Notes under the pieces: model-generated
Databases searched by the model: none
Told to the model about the DNA's origin: nothing
Seen by the model: only the letters and a program-made list of their open reading frames with translations
Part shown: piece by piece, positions 1 to 9,777 of the stretch
How the letters are laid out: each line of letters opens with the position of its first letter
How positions within the stretch are numbered: position 1 is the stretch's first letter
Made by a program: the position numbers and the translations under genes
Assembly: GCF_022601715.1 (NCBI RefSeq)
Contig: NZ_JAKVIM010000023.1
Coordinates: 1 to 55,443, forward strand
Direction of reading: 5' to 3'
DNA length: 55,443 bases
From: Acinetobacter zhairuonensis
GTDB lineage: Bacteria; Pseudomonadota; Gammaproteobacteria; Pseudomonadales; Moraxellaceae

Positions 1-1
1 G

Positions 2-3000
2 ACCGGGAGCACCTTGGCAGATGGTAGCTATGCTGTTGTTGCGACAGTGACGGATACCGCAGGCAATACAGCCAGCAGTAGTCAGGATGTAATCGTTGAT
101 ACAGTTGCTGATGCACCTGATGTTATTGCAGTGGCAGGCGGTTCAGTTGGTATTGTTCCAGGCTTGGACAATGTACAGCTTGAGATTTATTACACTAATG
201 AGAATGATGAAGCAATAGTTCTGACAGCAATTAAAGCACCTGATGGAACTTGGAGTTTAGATACGACACCAGTAAATGTAAGTATAAATCCTACCACTGG
301 TGTAGTTAGTATTGGGCGTGATGCAGTAAAAGATGGCAGTCTAGTGAGCTCTGTGGGCACAGATCAACAAGGGAATATTGCTAGTGATGCTGATTTTGCA
401 CAATCAGATGATCTTACCCCTAGTGCAGCAGATGCACCAGACGTACTTGCACTAAATGATGGTTCGGTCACGGTAACCCCAGGTGCCGATAATGTTCGAC
501 AAGATATTCAGTATAAGAACGAGTCTAATGTAGATGTTTATTTGATTGCGGAACAGGCTGGTGATGGTACGTGGAGTTTAGATAATACCCCTCCGGGTGT
601 AAGTATAGATCCGATTACTGGTGTTGTGACAATTGGTCAGGATGCTGTAAAAGACGGGAGTGAAGTTACATCATTGGCGTTTGATGTATCGAATAATACT
701 GCAACGGATTCTGACTTTGCCAAGGGTGATGTGGTTACACTTTCAGTTTCTGAGGAGGGGCTTTCAGGGGGGAATCCAGATAGTACAGGTAACCCGACAG
801 ATACAACGAATCAAGCTTCAATTACTGGGACATTAAGTCTTGGTGTACTGACTGATGTATCTGTAGCAGGACCAGCAGGAATAACCTCAGACAATCAAAC
901 TGTGACTTGGAGTGGGGTATTTTCAGCAGGAGTCTACACTTTAACGGGTACTGCGGGTGGGGTTGAGGTTGCAGAATTAACGCTTTCGACTGCAGGAGCA
1001 TATACCTTTACTTTAAAACAGCCTCTAGATCATTTGGATTCTCTTGCGGAAAATATTTTAGCTTTAGGTTTTACTATAACCTCGACAGATACTGTTGGTA
1101 CCACAGATTCAACATTAATCATTAATGTTGAAGATGATGCACCGATTGCTGCTCCAGATATAACGCATATCGTAGATGTACAACCAACTTCGGTAGAAGG
1201 CGAGTTGGTTGTTAGTTATGGTGGAGATGGTGGTTATGTAAAGAGTATTTCGGTAGATGGTTATACCTTGACGTATTTCCCTGATTCAGATTCTATTTCT
1301 GCATCTGGTACTGCGGGTTCAATTACTTATAGTTTTAATACTACAAATGATGAGTTAACGATTAACAAAGGAACAGGTGAAGTTCTGGTGGTTGATATGT
1401 TAACGGGGCACTATAGTTACTCAGCACTTGCCACTGAAACTATTGCAGCACCAATAGTAGGCATTAATAAAACTGCAAGCCTACTAGGATTGGTAAATGC
1501 AGAGGCTTTAGATTTGATTGGGATAGGTACTAATCAACTCTTAACTGCCGTAGATCCTAATAACGATATTCAATCTGTTGTCGTCAATGCAAGTTCAGTG
1601 ATTAGCGTTGGTCTGGGTAATTATTATAAATTGGACTGGTCAGCAGCTATGGCAGCTGAATTTGGTTTAAGTGTAATTGAAGATAATAACATTCTAAATT
1701 TAGTGTTAGTTACTACTCAGTCTTATTCAAAACTTACAATCACATCCTTGGATGGAGGACCAATTGATAACTTTAAATTGAATGAATTCTTAGCAACAGT
1801 TTATGTTCATCAATATGGCTTGAATTTAGTGTCGTTAGGTTTAGCGCCAACGATTTCTATTTCAGCAACAGATAGTCAACCTGTGACTTCAACGGCATCT
1901 TATACGGATTTACTGGGTGTAAGTTTATTAGATCCTAATAATGACCCAGCTGGTGTAATAGAGGGTAATGGTAGTGCTAATACACTCAATGGTACGACTT
2001 CAGATGATCGTCTATATGGCTATGCCGGAGACGATACTTTAAATGGTGGTCAAGGTAATGACTTACTTCGTGGAGGAGCTGGGACTGATGCGCTTTCAGG
2101 TGGCTCAGGCAATGACATTTTAATCGGTGGTACTGGAAACGATACGCTAACTGGTGGCTCAGGCAATGATACCTTCCTGTGGGAAAAAGGCGATCAAGGT
2201 ACTGTAAATGCGGGTCGTGCTCTCGACATCATTACAGATTTTTCGAATCAGCCTGTTACAGGTGGCGGTGATATTCTTGACTTACGCGGGCTTTTAATTG
2301 GTGAGTTGGCGAAAGGTACAAGTATTGGAAATTTGGCAAATTTCTTATTCTTTGTTAAGAGTGGGGCTGATACGATTCTTTATATCAGTACTGATGGTGC
2401 CTTTGGTGCTACACCATCTTCTACACTAGCTGATCAGCAAATTACCTTTCAAAATGTTGATTTAATTGGAAGCTTCACCACTCAACAAGAGATCATTTCC
2501 AATTTATTGAAAAATGGTAACCTTTTGGTGGATCAAGCAACGACCACGACCGATGTAAATGGTACCTCATCATTTGATGTTGTGATTGCTGACAATGATG
2601 GTGATACAGCATCTACTAATCTAACCTTTGACTCCTCTACGCCATTAACGACAAATCCTGATAATGTTGCACCTGTCGCTCAAGCTACAGATGCAACTCT
2701 ACTTGGATTGGTTGGTTTAGATGCACTTGGCATTATTGACTTAAATCAGCAAGCATTTGTTGTTGCGGATGCTAATCAAAACTTACGCTCAGTCGAGGTT
2801 AAGTTTACAGGTTTACTTACGGTGAATTTGGGTACTCTTACAATGTCTGCCTCAAATCAGTTGGCATCAGATTTGGGACTCGAAATTCATATTAGTAATA
2901 CTGCAGGTGTGTTGAACGTTGTCGGTGCAACATCCACCATTACAATTACTGCTGTGGATGGCGGCAATATCGATAACTTGGCAATCAATGAGTTATTGGC

Positions 3001-3781
3001 GACCATTCAGCTTGAATCTGGTGTTGATCTACTAGGACTTTCGGCAACTCTTGGTCTTCAGGCTTTAGGTAGTTTTACAGTGACTGCAACCGATAGTTAT
3101 GGATTAACGGATACGGATACAGTTTCTTCTTTATTGAATGCAAGCGTATTGCAGCGTTTATTAGGTGGAGATGCAAGCCAAGATATCATTGAGGGATCCT
3201 CAGCAAACGATACATTGAATAATAGTCTGTTAGGTACGATTCACGAGCGCCTCTACGGCTTCGATGGTGATGACACACTGAATGGTGGGAATGGAAATGA
3301 CTTGCTACGTGGCGGTGCAGGTAATGATATCCTGAACGGAGAAGATGGTAACGATATACTGATTGATGGTAATGGTGCTGATACCTTAAATGGTGGTAAT
3401 GGTAATGATCTGATTCTTATTTCAGGAACTGGATTTGCTGCGATTGATGGTGGTGCTGGTACTGATACCTTGACATTGTTGGGGGGGATTGATCTGGACT
3501 TATCGGCACATAATAACATTACTAATATTGAACGTATTGATTTAGCCAATGGAACCGAAGGTTCAAAACTCACCTTAACCGAATCCGATGTTCTTGAAGT
3601 CACAGGAACAAATACTCTGCAAATATTTGGTGATGCCAATGACCAGGTCGAAATGATCGGTGCAATTAAAGGCTTATCTACCAGCATTGGTGGAGTTGCG
3701 GTTACCCAATATACCTTGGGTGCAAATACAGTCTATGTTGATAACGACATTGTGAATGGTATGGGGGTTATTATTGTTTAA
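2..3781 (+). CDS. Large RTX/Ig-like secreted adhesin (Bap/LapA-like), C-terminal part
   Basis: The frame is open from the first bases of the window, so the N-terminus lies outside; about 1255 residues are visible. The left third holds at least two copies of a roughly 100-residue repeat (recognisable by DAPDV, DGTWSLD and IGQDAVKDGS). Two RTX blocks of GGxGND nonapeptides lie at nt 1960-2200 and 3187-3420; these bind calcium and mark type I secretion substrates. Before each RTX block is a related ~160-residue module (nt 1460-1930 and 2675-3135) beginning around LLGLV. The protein is probably exported by a TolC-type system and acts at the cell surface in adhesion or biofilm. The stop at 3779-3781 is followed by a terminator. 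Family is certain; the specific adhesin name is not. Confidence 0.85.
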   Translation, partial: TGSTLADGSYAVVATVTDTAGNTASSSQDVIVDTVADAPDVIAVAGGSVGIVPGLDNVQLEIYYTNENDEAIVLTAIKAPDGTWSLDTTPVNVSINPTTGVVSIGRDAVKDGSLVSSVGTDQQGNIASDADFAQSDDLTPSAADAPDVLALNDGSVTVTPGADNVRQDIQYKNESNVDVYLIAEQAGDGTWSLDNTPPGVSIDPITGVVTIGQDAVKDGSEVTSLAFDVSNNTATDSDFAKGDVVTLSVSEEGLSGGNPDSTGNPTDTTNQASITGTLSLGVLTDVSVAGPAGITSDNQTVTWSGVFSAGVYTLTGTAGGVEVAELTLSTAGAYTFTLKQPLDHLDSLAENILALGFTITSTDTVGTTDSTLIINVEDDAPIAAPDITHIVDVQPTSVEGELVVSYGGDGGYVKSISVDGYTLTYFPDSDSISASGTAGSITYSFNTTNDELTINKGTGEVLVVDMLTGHYSYSALATETIAAPIVGINKTASLLGLVNAEALDLIGIGTNQLLTAVDPNNDIQSVVVNASSVISVGLGNYYKLDWSAAMAAEFGLSVIEDNNILNLVLVTTQSYSKLTITSLDGGPIDNFKLNEFLATVYVHQYGLNLVSLGLAPTISISATDSQPVTSTASYTDLLGVSLLDPNNDPAGVIEGNGSANTLNGTTSDDRLYGYAGDDTLNGGQGNDLLRGGAGTDALSGGSGNDILIGGTGNDTLTGGSGNDTFLWEKGDQGTVNAGRALDIITDFSNQPVTGGGDILDLRGLLIGELAKGTSIGNLANFLFFVKSGADTILYISTDGAFGATPSSTLADQQITFQNVDLIGSFTTQQEIISNLLKNGNLLVDQATTTTDVNGTSSFDVVIADNDGDTASTNLTFDSSTPLTTNPDNVAPVAQATDATLLGLVGLDALGIIDLNQQAFVVADANQNLRSVEVKFTGLLTVNLGTLTMSASNQLASDLGLEIHISNTAGVLNVVGATSTITITAVDGGNIDNLAINELLATIQLESGVDLLGLSATLGLQALGSFTVTATDSYGLTDTDTVSSLLNASVLQRLLGGDASQDIIEGSSANDTLNNSLLGTIHERLYGFDGDDTLNGGNGNDLLRGGAGNDILNGEDGNDILIDGNGADTLNGGNGNDLILISGTGFAAIDGGAGTDTLTLLGGIDLDLSAHNNITNIERIDLANGTEGSKLTLTESDVLEVTGTNTLQIFGDANDQVEMIGAIKGLSTSIGGVAVTQYTLGANTVYVDNDIVNGMGVIIV

Positions 3782-3819
3782 TTCGCCAAAATCACACTAA
3801 ATCTATTATCGTGTTGGTT

Positions 3820-3852
3820 AAACCTCTCTGATTGATCGGGGAGGTTTTTCTT
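3820..3852 (+). terminator. Rho-independent terminator of the adhesin gene
   Basis: A GC-containing stem (AACCTC pairing with GAGGTT) around the loop near 3830 is followed by a T-run. It lies 40 bases after the adhesin stop codon. Confidence 0.75.
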
Positions 3853-3890
3853 TATCTAGTTTCAATTACCCATTAAAAATATGAAGTATA

Positions 3891-3919
3891 AAAAATCCCG
3901 CCATCAAGGCGGGATTTTT
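3891..3919. terminator. Bidirectional terminator between adhesin and nrdB
   Basis: A perfect stem AAAAATCCCGCC / GGCGGGATTTTT has a 5-base loop and T-runs in both directions. It closes nrdB on the minus strand 13 bases after its stop and could also catch read-through from the adhesin gene. Confidence 0.9.
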
Positions 3920-3931
3920 GAATTCATTTAC

Positions 3932-5215
3932 TTACCAGCTTAACGCACCACCAGTTTGGTAGTCTGTTACGCGAGTTTCAAAGAAGTTCTTCTCTTTACG
4001 CAAGTCCATCATTTCTGACATCCACTGGAATGGGTTGTTCACACCAGCAAACTGTTCAGGTAAGCCCAACTGGCTTAAACGACGGTTACAGATAAACTTC
4101 AAGTATTCTTCCATCATCGCTGCATTCATACCTAATACACCGCGCGGCATCGTGTCACGTGCGTATTCGATTTCAAGCATTGTACCTTCAAGAATCATCT
4201 GGATGATTTCTTCTTGGAATTCAGCAGTCCAGAGATGCGGGTTCTCAATCTTGATTTGGTTAATCATGTCGATACCAAAGTTCAAGTGCATCGATTCATC
4301 ACGCAAGATGTATTGGAATTGCTCTGCAACACCGTTCATCTTGTTACGACGACCCATCGACAAAATTTGGCTGAAACCGCAGTAGAAGAAGATCCCTTCG
4401 AGTACGCAGTAGAAAGCGATCAAGTTGCGCAGCAAAATTTGGTCGTTTTCAGGTGTACCAGTTTTGAATGAAGGATCGCTTAAAGATTGAGTATACTTTA
4501 AGCCCCAAGCCGCTTTACGTGCTACAGATGGAACTTCACGGTACATGTTGAAGACTTCGCCTTCATCCATGCCTAAAGATTCGATACAGTATTGGTAAGC
4601 GTGGGTGTGAATCGCTTCTTCAAATGCCTGACGTAAGATGTACTGACGGCATTCTGGGTTGGTAATGTGGCGGTAAATTGCCAATACCAAGTTATTTGCA
4701 ACCAAAGAGTCCGCAGTCGAGAAGAAACCAAGTGAACGCATAACAATAGTACGCTCATCTTCAGTTAAGCCATTTTCAGACTTCCAAAGTGCGATGTCAT
4801 GGTTCATGTTCACTTCTTGAGGCATCCAGTGGTTTGCACAACCGTCTAGATATTTCTGCCAAGCCCATTCGTATTTGAACGGTACAAGTTGGTTCAAGTC
4901 TGCACGACAGTTAATCATGGCTTTGTCGTCAACTTGAACACGCTGTGCGCCCATTTCAAGTTCTTCAAGACCAGGTGCAACGTCCAAAGTTTCTAGGGAA
5001 GCAGATGCTCTTGCCAACGGATCGGCTGGATCTGTTGATCGCACTGAACGGGTTCCAGCGGATTGTGCAGCTGCCACATTCTTCTGTGGTTGTTCTGCAT
5101 CAGATACCAGCGGTGCAGCAGGCGCTTTTTGCGGTTCGACGGGCGCAGACTTGAGTTCAGGTGCAGCCGGTTTTTGCGAATCATCTTCGAAATCGTCCCA
5201 ACTTAGGATAGACAT
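3932..5215 (-). CDS. nrdB: Ribonucleoside-diphosphate reductase class Ia, beta subunit
   Basis: The 427-residue small subunit carries the di-iron centre and tyrosyl radical that drive NrdA in making dNTPs. The iron-ligand/radical region is visible at about residues 199-209 ([12 protein letters not shown]); the Tyr in HAY (~207) aligns with E. coli Tyr122. The C-terminus ([11 protein letters not shown]) is the tail that docks on NrdA. The first ~90 residues are an Ala/Pro/Gln-rich, probably disordered extension not present in E. coli NrdB. nrdB lies downstream of nrdA on the same strand with a 390-base gap holding a small ORF and a hairpin. GAGAG sits 7 bases before the ATG. Confidence 0.97.
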   Translation of the reverse strand: MSILSWDDFEDDSQKPAAPELKSAPVEPQKAPAAPLVSDAEQPQKNVAAAQSAGTRSVRSTDPADPLARASASLETLDVAPGLEELEMGAQRVQVDDKAMINCRADLNQLVPFKYEWAWQKYLDGCANHWMPQEVNMNHDIALWKSENGLTEDERTIVMRSLGFFSTADSLVANNLVLAIYRHITNPECRQYILRQAFEEAIHTHAYQYCIESLGMDEGEVFNMYREVPSVARKAAWGLKYTQSLSDPSFKTGTPENDQILLRNLIAFYCVLEGIFFYCGFSQILSMGRRNKMNGVAEQFQYILRDESMHLNFGIDMINQIKIENPHLWTAEFQEEIIQMILEGTMLEIEYARDTMPRGVLGMNAAMMEEYLKFICNRRLSQLGLPEQFAGVNNPFQWMSEMMDLRKEKNFFETRVTDYQTGGALSW

Positions 5216-5250
5216 ATCAATTCTCTCTTCGTTGCGTTATATCTTTTATT

Positions 5251-5275
5251 AGACACCTCCGCCAAGAAGATGTCT
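5251..5275 (-). other. Hairpin in the nrdB leader
   Basis: On the minus strand AGACATCTTC pairs along all ten positions (two G-U) with GGAGGTGTCT across a 5-base loop, 35 bases upstream of the nrdB ATG. It is not followed by a U-run, so it does not look like a normal intrinsic terminator. It may be an mRNA processing or stability element; the role is inference. Confidence 0.5.
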
Positions 5276-5357
5276 TACTATACGCTCAATTTGTGTAAGC
5301 AAAATTAAGTTTTGTCGATAAGTGCTCTAATTTTATTCGGTAGAGCAGATTTCCCCA

Positions 5358-5486
5358 CTACTTATTTTGCTTACGCTGTTGATTGCGAATGGCAACAAAT
5401 GCGTAGACCATTGGCACATAAAAGAAAATAAAGGAACAGACCAGAACCGCGAGTCCTAACATATAGTTATGGGTCATATGGAGCAT
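5358..5486 (-). CDS. Small single-pass membrane protein between nrdA and nrdB
   Basis: This 42-residue ORF begins MTHNYMLGLAVLVCS and ends NQQRKQNK. It has one hydrophobic segment (about residues 8-32) followed by a basic tail, so the predicted topology is one TM helix with the positive C-terminus inside. The chosen ATG (5484-5486) has AAGGA seven to eight bases upstream; an in-frame ATG two codons earlier (5490-5492) sits too close to that site. It lies about 120 bases after the nrdA stop and 143 bases before nrdB, in the same direction, so it is probably cotranscribed. I do not recognise a family. No function is claimed; a role with ribonucleotide reductase is only suggested by position. 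Confidence 0.6.
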   Translation of the reverse strand: MLHMTHNYMLGLAVLVCSFIFFYVPMVYAFVAIRNQQRKQNK

Positions 5487-5605
5487 GGTCATTTCCTTTA
5501 TTTAGTGAGAGGTAATTTCCCTTAGTGCTGTTGAATTGAATAACACAACAGCGTACATACATTCTATTTTAAAGAAGCAGAGGGAAATTCCTAGAAGCTC
5601 ATCAA

Positions 5606-8440
5606 TTACTGACAAGCTTCACAGTCAGGGTTATCAATTGAACATGCCATTGGCACAGGTGCTGCTTGTTCAAAACCTTCGTCTTCTACTACAGCTGCTG
5701 CAACAGGCTTTTCTTCTGCTACTGCTGCAACAGGAGCCGCTGTAACGGTAGTTGCTTTAACTGCGTTTAATGCGCCTGTATTAATAGTCGATTTTTCAGC
5801 AGATGTTGCACCTAATGCACGGAGGTAATAAGTGGTTTTAAGACCACGTAACCATGCCATTTTATAGGTAAGGTCAAGTTTCTTACCATTTGCACCAGCA
5901 ATGTAAAGGTTCAATGACTGAGCTTGGTCAATCCATTTTTGACGACGAGACGCAGCATCAACAATCCAGCGTGGCTCAACTTCAAATGCAGTCGCAAAAA
6001 TTGCTTTTAGCTCTTCTGGAATACGAGAAATCTTCTGTACAGAACCTTCGAAGTGTTTCAAGTCATTCACCATGACCGAATCCCAAAGACCACGTTCTTT
6101 TAACGCACGTACCAAGTACGGGTTAATTACAGTGAATTCACCAGAAAGGTTAGATTTCACATACAAGTTTTGGAATGTTGGTTCGATCGATTGAGATACG
6201 CCACAAATGTTCGAGATGGTTGCTGTTGGAGCAATCGCCATCACATTTGAGTTACGCATACCATCTTTTTGTACTTTCGCACGTAAAGAATCCCAATCTA
6301 AACGCTGTGTACGATCAACTTCGAACATACGTTCTGGACGTGATTGCGCAACTTTGTTCAATGAGTCGATTGGTAGAATACCTTGATCCCACAATGAACC
6401 TTTGAATGTCGAGTAAGCACCACGTTCAACGGCTAAGTCACTAGAAGTTTGGATTGCATAGTAGCTAATCACTTCCATTGATTCGTCAGCGAATTCAACC
6501 GCAGCATCAGAACCATACGCCATGCCCATTTCATATAAAGCATCTTGGAAGCCCATGATACCCATACCAACAGGACGGTGTTTTAAGTTCGAGTTTTTCG
6601 CTTGTGGCACAGCGTAGTAGTTAATGTCGATGACGTTATCGAGCATACGTACTGCTGTTTTAATGGTGCGAGCCAATTTCTCACGATCCAATACACCGCC
6701 TTGAACGTGTTGTACAAGGTTGATTGAACCCAAGTTACATACTGCAATTTCGTCTTTATTGGTATTCAGCGTAATTTCAGTACATAAGTTAGATGAGTGC
6801 ACGACACCTACGTGTTGTTGTGGTGAACGTAAGTTACATACGTCTTTGAAAGTGATCCATGGGTGACCAGTTTCAAACAACATAGACAGCATTTTGCGCC
6901 ATAAATCTTTCGCACGTACTTTCTTGTGTAGCATGTTGTTTTCTTTTGCTACAGATTCGTAGTACGCATAACGCTCAGCAAACTCTACGCCCATCAGATC
7001 GTGTAGGTCTGGAGTTTCAGAAGGTGTGAATAGTGTCCATTCAGCATCTTCAAATACACGTTGCATGAACAAGTCTGGAACCCAGTTCGCTGTGTTCATG
7101 TCGTGAGTACGACGACGGTCATCACCTGTGTTTTTACGCAGCTCTAGGAATTCTTCAATATCCAAGTGCCAAGTTTCAAGGTAGGCACACACTGCACCTT
7201 TACGCTTACCACCTTGGTTTACCGCAACAGCAGTATCGTTGGCTACTTTCAGGAACGGTACAACACCTTGTGATTTACCGTTAGTCCCTTTGATGTAAGA
7301 GTTCAAGGCACGTACTGGAGTCCAATCATTACCTAAACCACCTGCCCATTTAGACAACATTGCGTTATCACGCATTGCGCCATAAATATCAAACAGGTCA
7401 TCATCAATTGTAGTTAAATAACAGCTTGATAATTGTGGGCGTAAAGTGCCTGAGTTAAATAACGTCGGGGTAGACGCCATGTAGTCAAAGCTTGAAAGTA
7501 AGTTATAGAACTCAATTGCACGCGCTTCTTTGTCTTGCTCATTAAGTGCAAGACCCATTGATACACGCATGAAGAACAATTGTGGAAGTTCGAAACGTAC
7601 ACCGTTTGAATGAATGAAGTAACGGTCAAATAAAGTTTGTAGACCGAGGTAGGTAAACTGGTTTGAACGTTCTGGTTGAATCGCAGCGGCTAACTTAGGT
7701 AAGTCAAAGTCAAGCAAGTCTGCAGAAAGAAGTTCTAACTCAACACCTTTTTTCAAGAATGCTTCAAGTGCATCACTTTCTAAAGTGTCGGTAGAAAGAC
7801 CTAAGAATTCTAAACCAGTGGCAACAAGGTCATCACGCAATAAACGCGCTGTTACGTAAGTGTAGTTTGGTTCTTGTTCGATACGGGTACGAGTCGCCAT
7901 CATCATCGTGGTCGAGATGTCTGACTCTTTTACACCGTTGTATAGGTTTTTAACGGTTTCATCGATAATCGCTTGCGCATCGATGCCTTCTAAACCTTCA
8001 GCTGCTTTAGTCACTTGGGCTTGGAGCGCGCTCAAGTCTAAAGGCTTAAGTTTACCGTCTTGTGCAGTAATTTGTAATGTTGGGTGATGGTGTGCACCTG
8101 TTTGCTGACGAGCAGACGCACGCTGTTCACGATAAATCACATAAGCACGTGCAACTTTCTGTTCGCCAGTGCGCATGAGGGCCAATTCCACTTGGTCTTG
8201 AATTTCTTCGATATGGATCGTACCGCCAGAAGGTAAACGACGGTTGAAAGTATTCATCACCATTTCAGTAAGTTGTGAAATGCGATCATGAATACGACTA
8301 GAATCAGCACTTTGTTGTCCTTCTACCGCTAAAAAGGCTTTGCCAATTGCGACAGAAATTTTTTCGGCGTCAAAAGCTGCAACGTCACCAGTTCGTTTAA
8401 TCACCTGAAGTTGACCAGGGGTGGATGTGATTACGCTCAT
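5606..8440 (-). CDS. nrdA: Ribonucleoside-diphosphate reductase class Ia, alpha subunit
   Basis: The 944-residue catalytic subunit reduces NDPs to dNDPs in the cytoplasm. An N-terminal ATP-cone (about residues 10-105) provides allosteric activity control. Catalytic-barrel motifs include SSNLCTEI and CNLGSINL (active-site Cys residues), and the C-terminal Cys pair (DCEACQ) relays electrons from thioredoxin or glutaredoxin. It is longer than E. coli NrdA (761 residues), mainly from a longer N-terminal region and an Ala/Val/Glu-rich linker before the C-terminal Cys pair. It is the first gene of an nrdA-small ORF-nrdB unit. GGAG lies 10 bases before the ATG. Confidence 0.97.
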   Translation of the reverse strand: MSVITSTPGQLQVIKRTGDVAAFDAEKISVAIGKAFLAVEGQQSADSSRIHDRISQLTEMVMNTFNRRLPSGGTIHIEEIQDQVELALMRTGEQKVARAYVIYREQRASARQQTGAHHHPTLQITAQDGKLKPLDLSALQAQVTKAAEGLEGIDAQAIIDETVKNLYNGVKESDISTTMMMATRTRIEQEPNYTYVTARLLRDDLVATGLEFLGLSTDTLESDALEAFLKKGVELELLSADLLDFDLPKLAAAIQPERSNQFTYLGLQTLFDRYFIHSNGVRFELPQLFFMRVSMGLALNEQDKEARAIEFYNLLSSFDYMASTPTLFNSGTLRPQLSSCYLTTIDDDLFDIYGAMRDNAMLSKWAGGLGNDWTPVRALNSYIKGTNGKSQGVVPFLKVANDTAVAVNQGGKRKGAVCAYLETWHLDIEEFLELRKNTGDDRRRTHDMNTANWVPDLFMQRVFEDAEWTLFTPSETPDLHDLMGVEFAERYAYYESVAKENNMLHKKVRAKDLWRKMLSMLFETGHPWITFKDVCNLRSPQQHVGVVHSSNLCTEITLNTNKDEIAVCNLGSINLVQHVQGGVLDREKLARTIKTAVRMLDNVIDINYYAVPQAKNSNLKHRPVGMGIMGFQDALYEMGMAYGSDAAVEFADESMEVISYYAIQTSSDLAVERGAYSTFKGSLWDQGILPIDSLNKVAQSRPERMFEVDRTQRLDWDSLRAKVQKDGMRNSNVMAIAPTATISNICGVSQSIEPTFQNLYVKSNLSGEFTVINPYLVRALKERGLWDSVMVNDLKHFEGSVQKISRIPEELKAIFATAFEVEPRWIVDAASRRQKWIDQAQSLNLYIAGANGKKLDLTYKMAWLRGLKTTYYLRALGATSAEKSTINTGALNAVKATTVTAAPVAAVAEEKPVAAAVVEDEGFEQAAPVPMACSIDNPDCEACQ

Positions 8441-9027
8441 GTCAGCATAGCTCCATTGTCATCTATTGTTATGTTTATGGACCATTTGAACTGGGCAAAA
8501 AGTGTGCCACAGTGTTTGAGGAATAAACACAAGACTTAGTGGTTTAAGATTGAATTGAACACAAGATACGGGAAAATTGAGGGTAGATCAATATTGACAT
8601 TTTACTAAAAATTTTTCTGATGTTTGTCAAAAAAACATAGCTCAAATTTCGCTGTTTTTATGTTTATGGTTTAAGCCTTATTAGACAAGGGTATAGCATA
8701 TCAAAGCTCTATTTATCTGCTTATAGATAAACTTGTGGATAAGTGAAAAAGAATAAAATTGATCAGTCAGTTTCTGATCAATAGCTTGATTTGATTGATA
8801 AATGATCGCTTTGTAACAAGAAGTGATTGCAGGTGCTGTAAAAGTTACAATCTTAAAAAGCCAATTAATTCAACGATTAAAAAATATTACAAAAAGCTAC
8901 TTAGATGTATCAGTTTGGTGAATAGCATCTTGTTTACAATGTAAACGTGTGTATATTGCAAAATTATATTACGTCGTATCTGTCGGATTTTTAAAAGATA
9001 CGCTTCATCCTATTGAAGGGGCAGTTT
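8441..9027. other. Intergenic region between divergent nrdA and bfmR
   Basis: This 587-base AT-rich region has no credible ORF. It should hold the nrdA promoter (left side, with the NrdR-like boxes) and the bfmR promoter (right side). The right half contains several TTACA/TGTAA elements and a perfect GTTTAC-AAT-GTAAAC inverted repeat at 8932-8946. Confidence 0.6.
8527..8574 (-). promoter_or_regulatory. Candidate pair of NrdR boxes upstream of nrdA
   Basis: Two 16-bp sites beginning ACACAAGA start at 8527 (ACACAAGACTTAGTGG) and 8559 (ACACAAGATACGGGAA), exactly 32 bp apart. NrdR boxes are known as tandem partly palindromic ACAC...GTGT sites about three helical turns apart upstream of nrd operons. 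The first box is a fair match; the second keeps only the left half. Confidence 0.45.
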
Positions 9028-9744
9028 ATGAGCCAAGAAGAAAAGTTACCGAAAATTTTAATTGTAGAAGATGATGAGCGTCTTGCGCGTTTAACCCAAG
9101 AATATTTAATCCGTAATGGATTGGAAGTTGGGGTTGAACCAGATGGTAATCGTGCCATTCGTCGTATTATTGCCGAGCAACCAGATTTAGTGGTGCTCGA
9201 CGTCATGTTACCTGGTGCAGATGGTTTAACCATTTGTCGTGAAGTGCGCCCTCATTATCATCAACCAATTTTAATGCTCACTGCTCGTACTGAAGATATG
9301 GATCAGGTGCTTGGTTTGGAAATGGGCGCAGATGACTATGTGGCTAAACCTGTTCAGCCGCGTGTGTTATTGGCGCGTATCCGTGCCTTGTTACGTCGTA
9401 CAGACAAAGCGCCAGAAGATGAAGTGGCACAGCGCATTGAATTTGATGATTTGGTGATTGATAACGGTGGTCGTTCTGTGACTTTAAATGGTGAGTTGGT
9501 TGATTTCACCAGCGCAGAATATGACTTGCTTTGGTTATTGGCTTCGAATGCAGGTCGAATTTTATCGCGTGAAGACATTTTCGAACGTCTGCGTGGGATT
9601 GAATATGATGGTCAAGACCGTTCAATTGACGTACGTATTTCGCGTATTCGTCCAAAAATTGGCGATGATCCAGAAAATCCAAAACGAATTAAGACTGTGC
9701 GTAGTAAAGGTTATCTTTTCGTGAAAGAAACCAACGGAATGTAA
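9028..9744 (+). CDS. bfmR: OmpR-family response regulator BfmR
   Basis: This 238-residue two-component regulator of envelope, capsule, pili and biofilm genes is recognisable over its length as Acinetobacter BfmR (related to RstA). The receiver domain (1-~125) has acidic residues EDD at 14-16, phospho-acceptor Asp58 in VVLDVMLPG, and the conserved Lys in VAKP. The winged-helix DNA-binding domain spans about 135-235 and ends in VRSKGYLFV. The ATG at 9028 is preferred over an upstream in-frame TTG because GAAGGGG sits about 8 bases before it. bfmS follows 33 bases downstream. Confidence 0.96.
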   Translation: MSQEEKLPKILIVEDDERLARLTQEYLIRNGLEVGVEPDGNRAIRRIIAEQPDLVVLDVMLPGADGLTICREVRPHYHQPILMLTARTEDMDQVLGLEMGADDYVAKPVQPRVLLARIRALLRRTDKAPEDEVAQRIEFDDLVIDNGGRSVTLNGELVDFTSAEYDLLWLLASNAGRILSREDIFERLRGIEYDGQDRSIDVRISRIRPKIGDDPENPKRIKTVRSKGYLFVKETNGM

Positions 9745-9777
9745 TTCATTGCTTATTTTTTAACACAGGACATTTGC

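Noticed and set aside
3253..3687. Long antisense ORF (144 aa) opposite the adhesin RTX repeats
   Set aside because: It is the mirror of a repetitive Gly/Asp/Asn-rich coding frame; its Ser/Pro-rich product has no ribosome site and looks like a shadow.
5536..5745. 69-codon plus-strand ORF at the 3' end of nrdA
   Set aside because: Leu/Gln-rich product mirrors the Ala-rich linker codons of nrdA; no independent signal.
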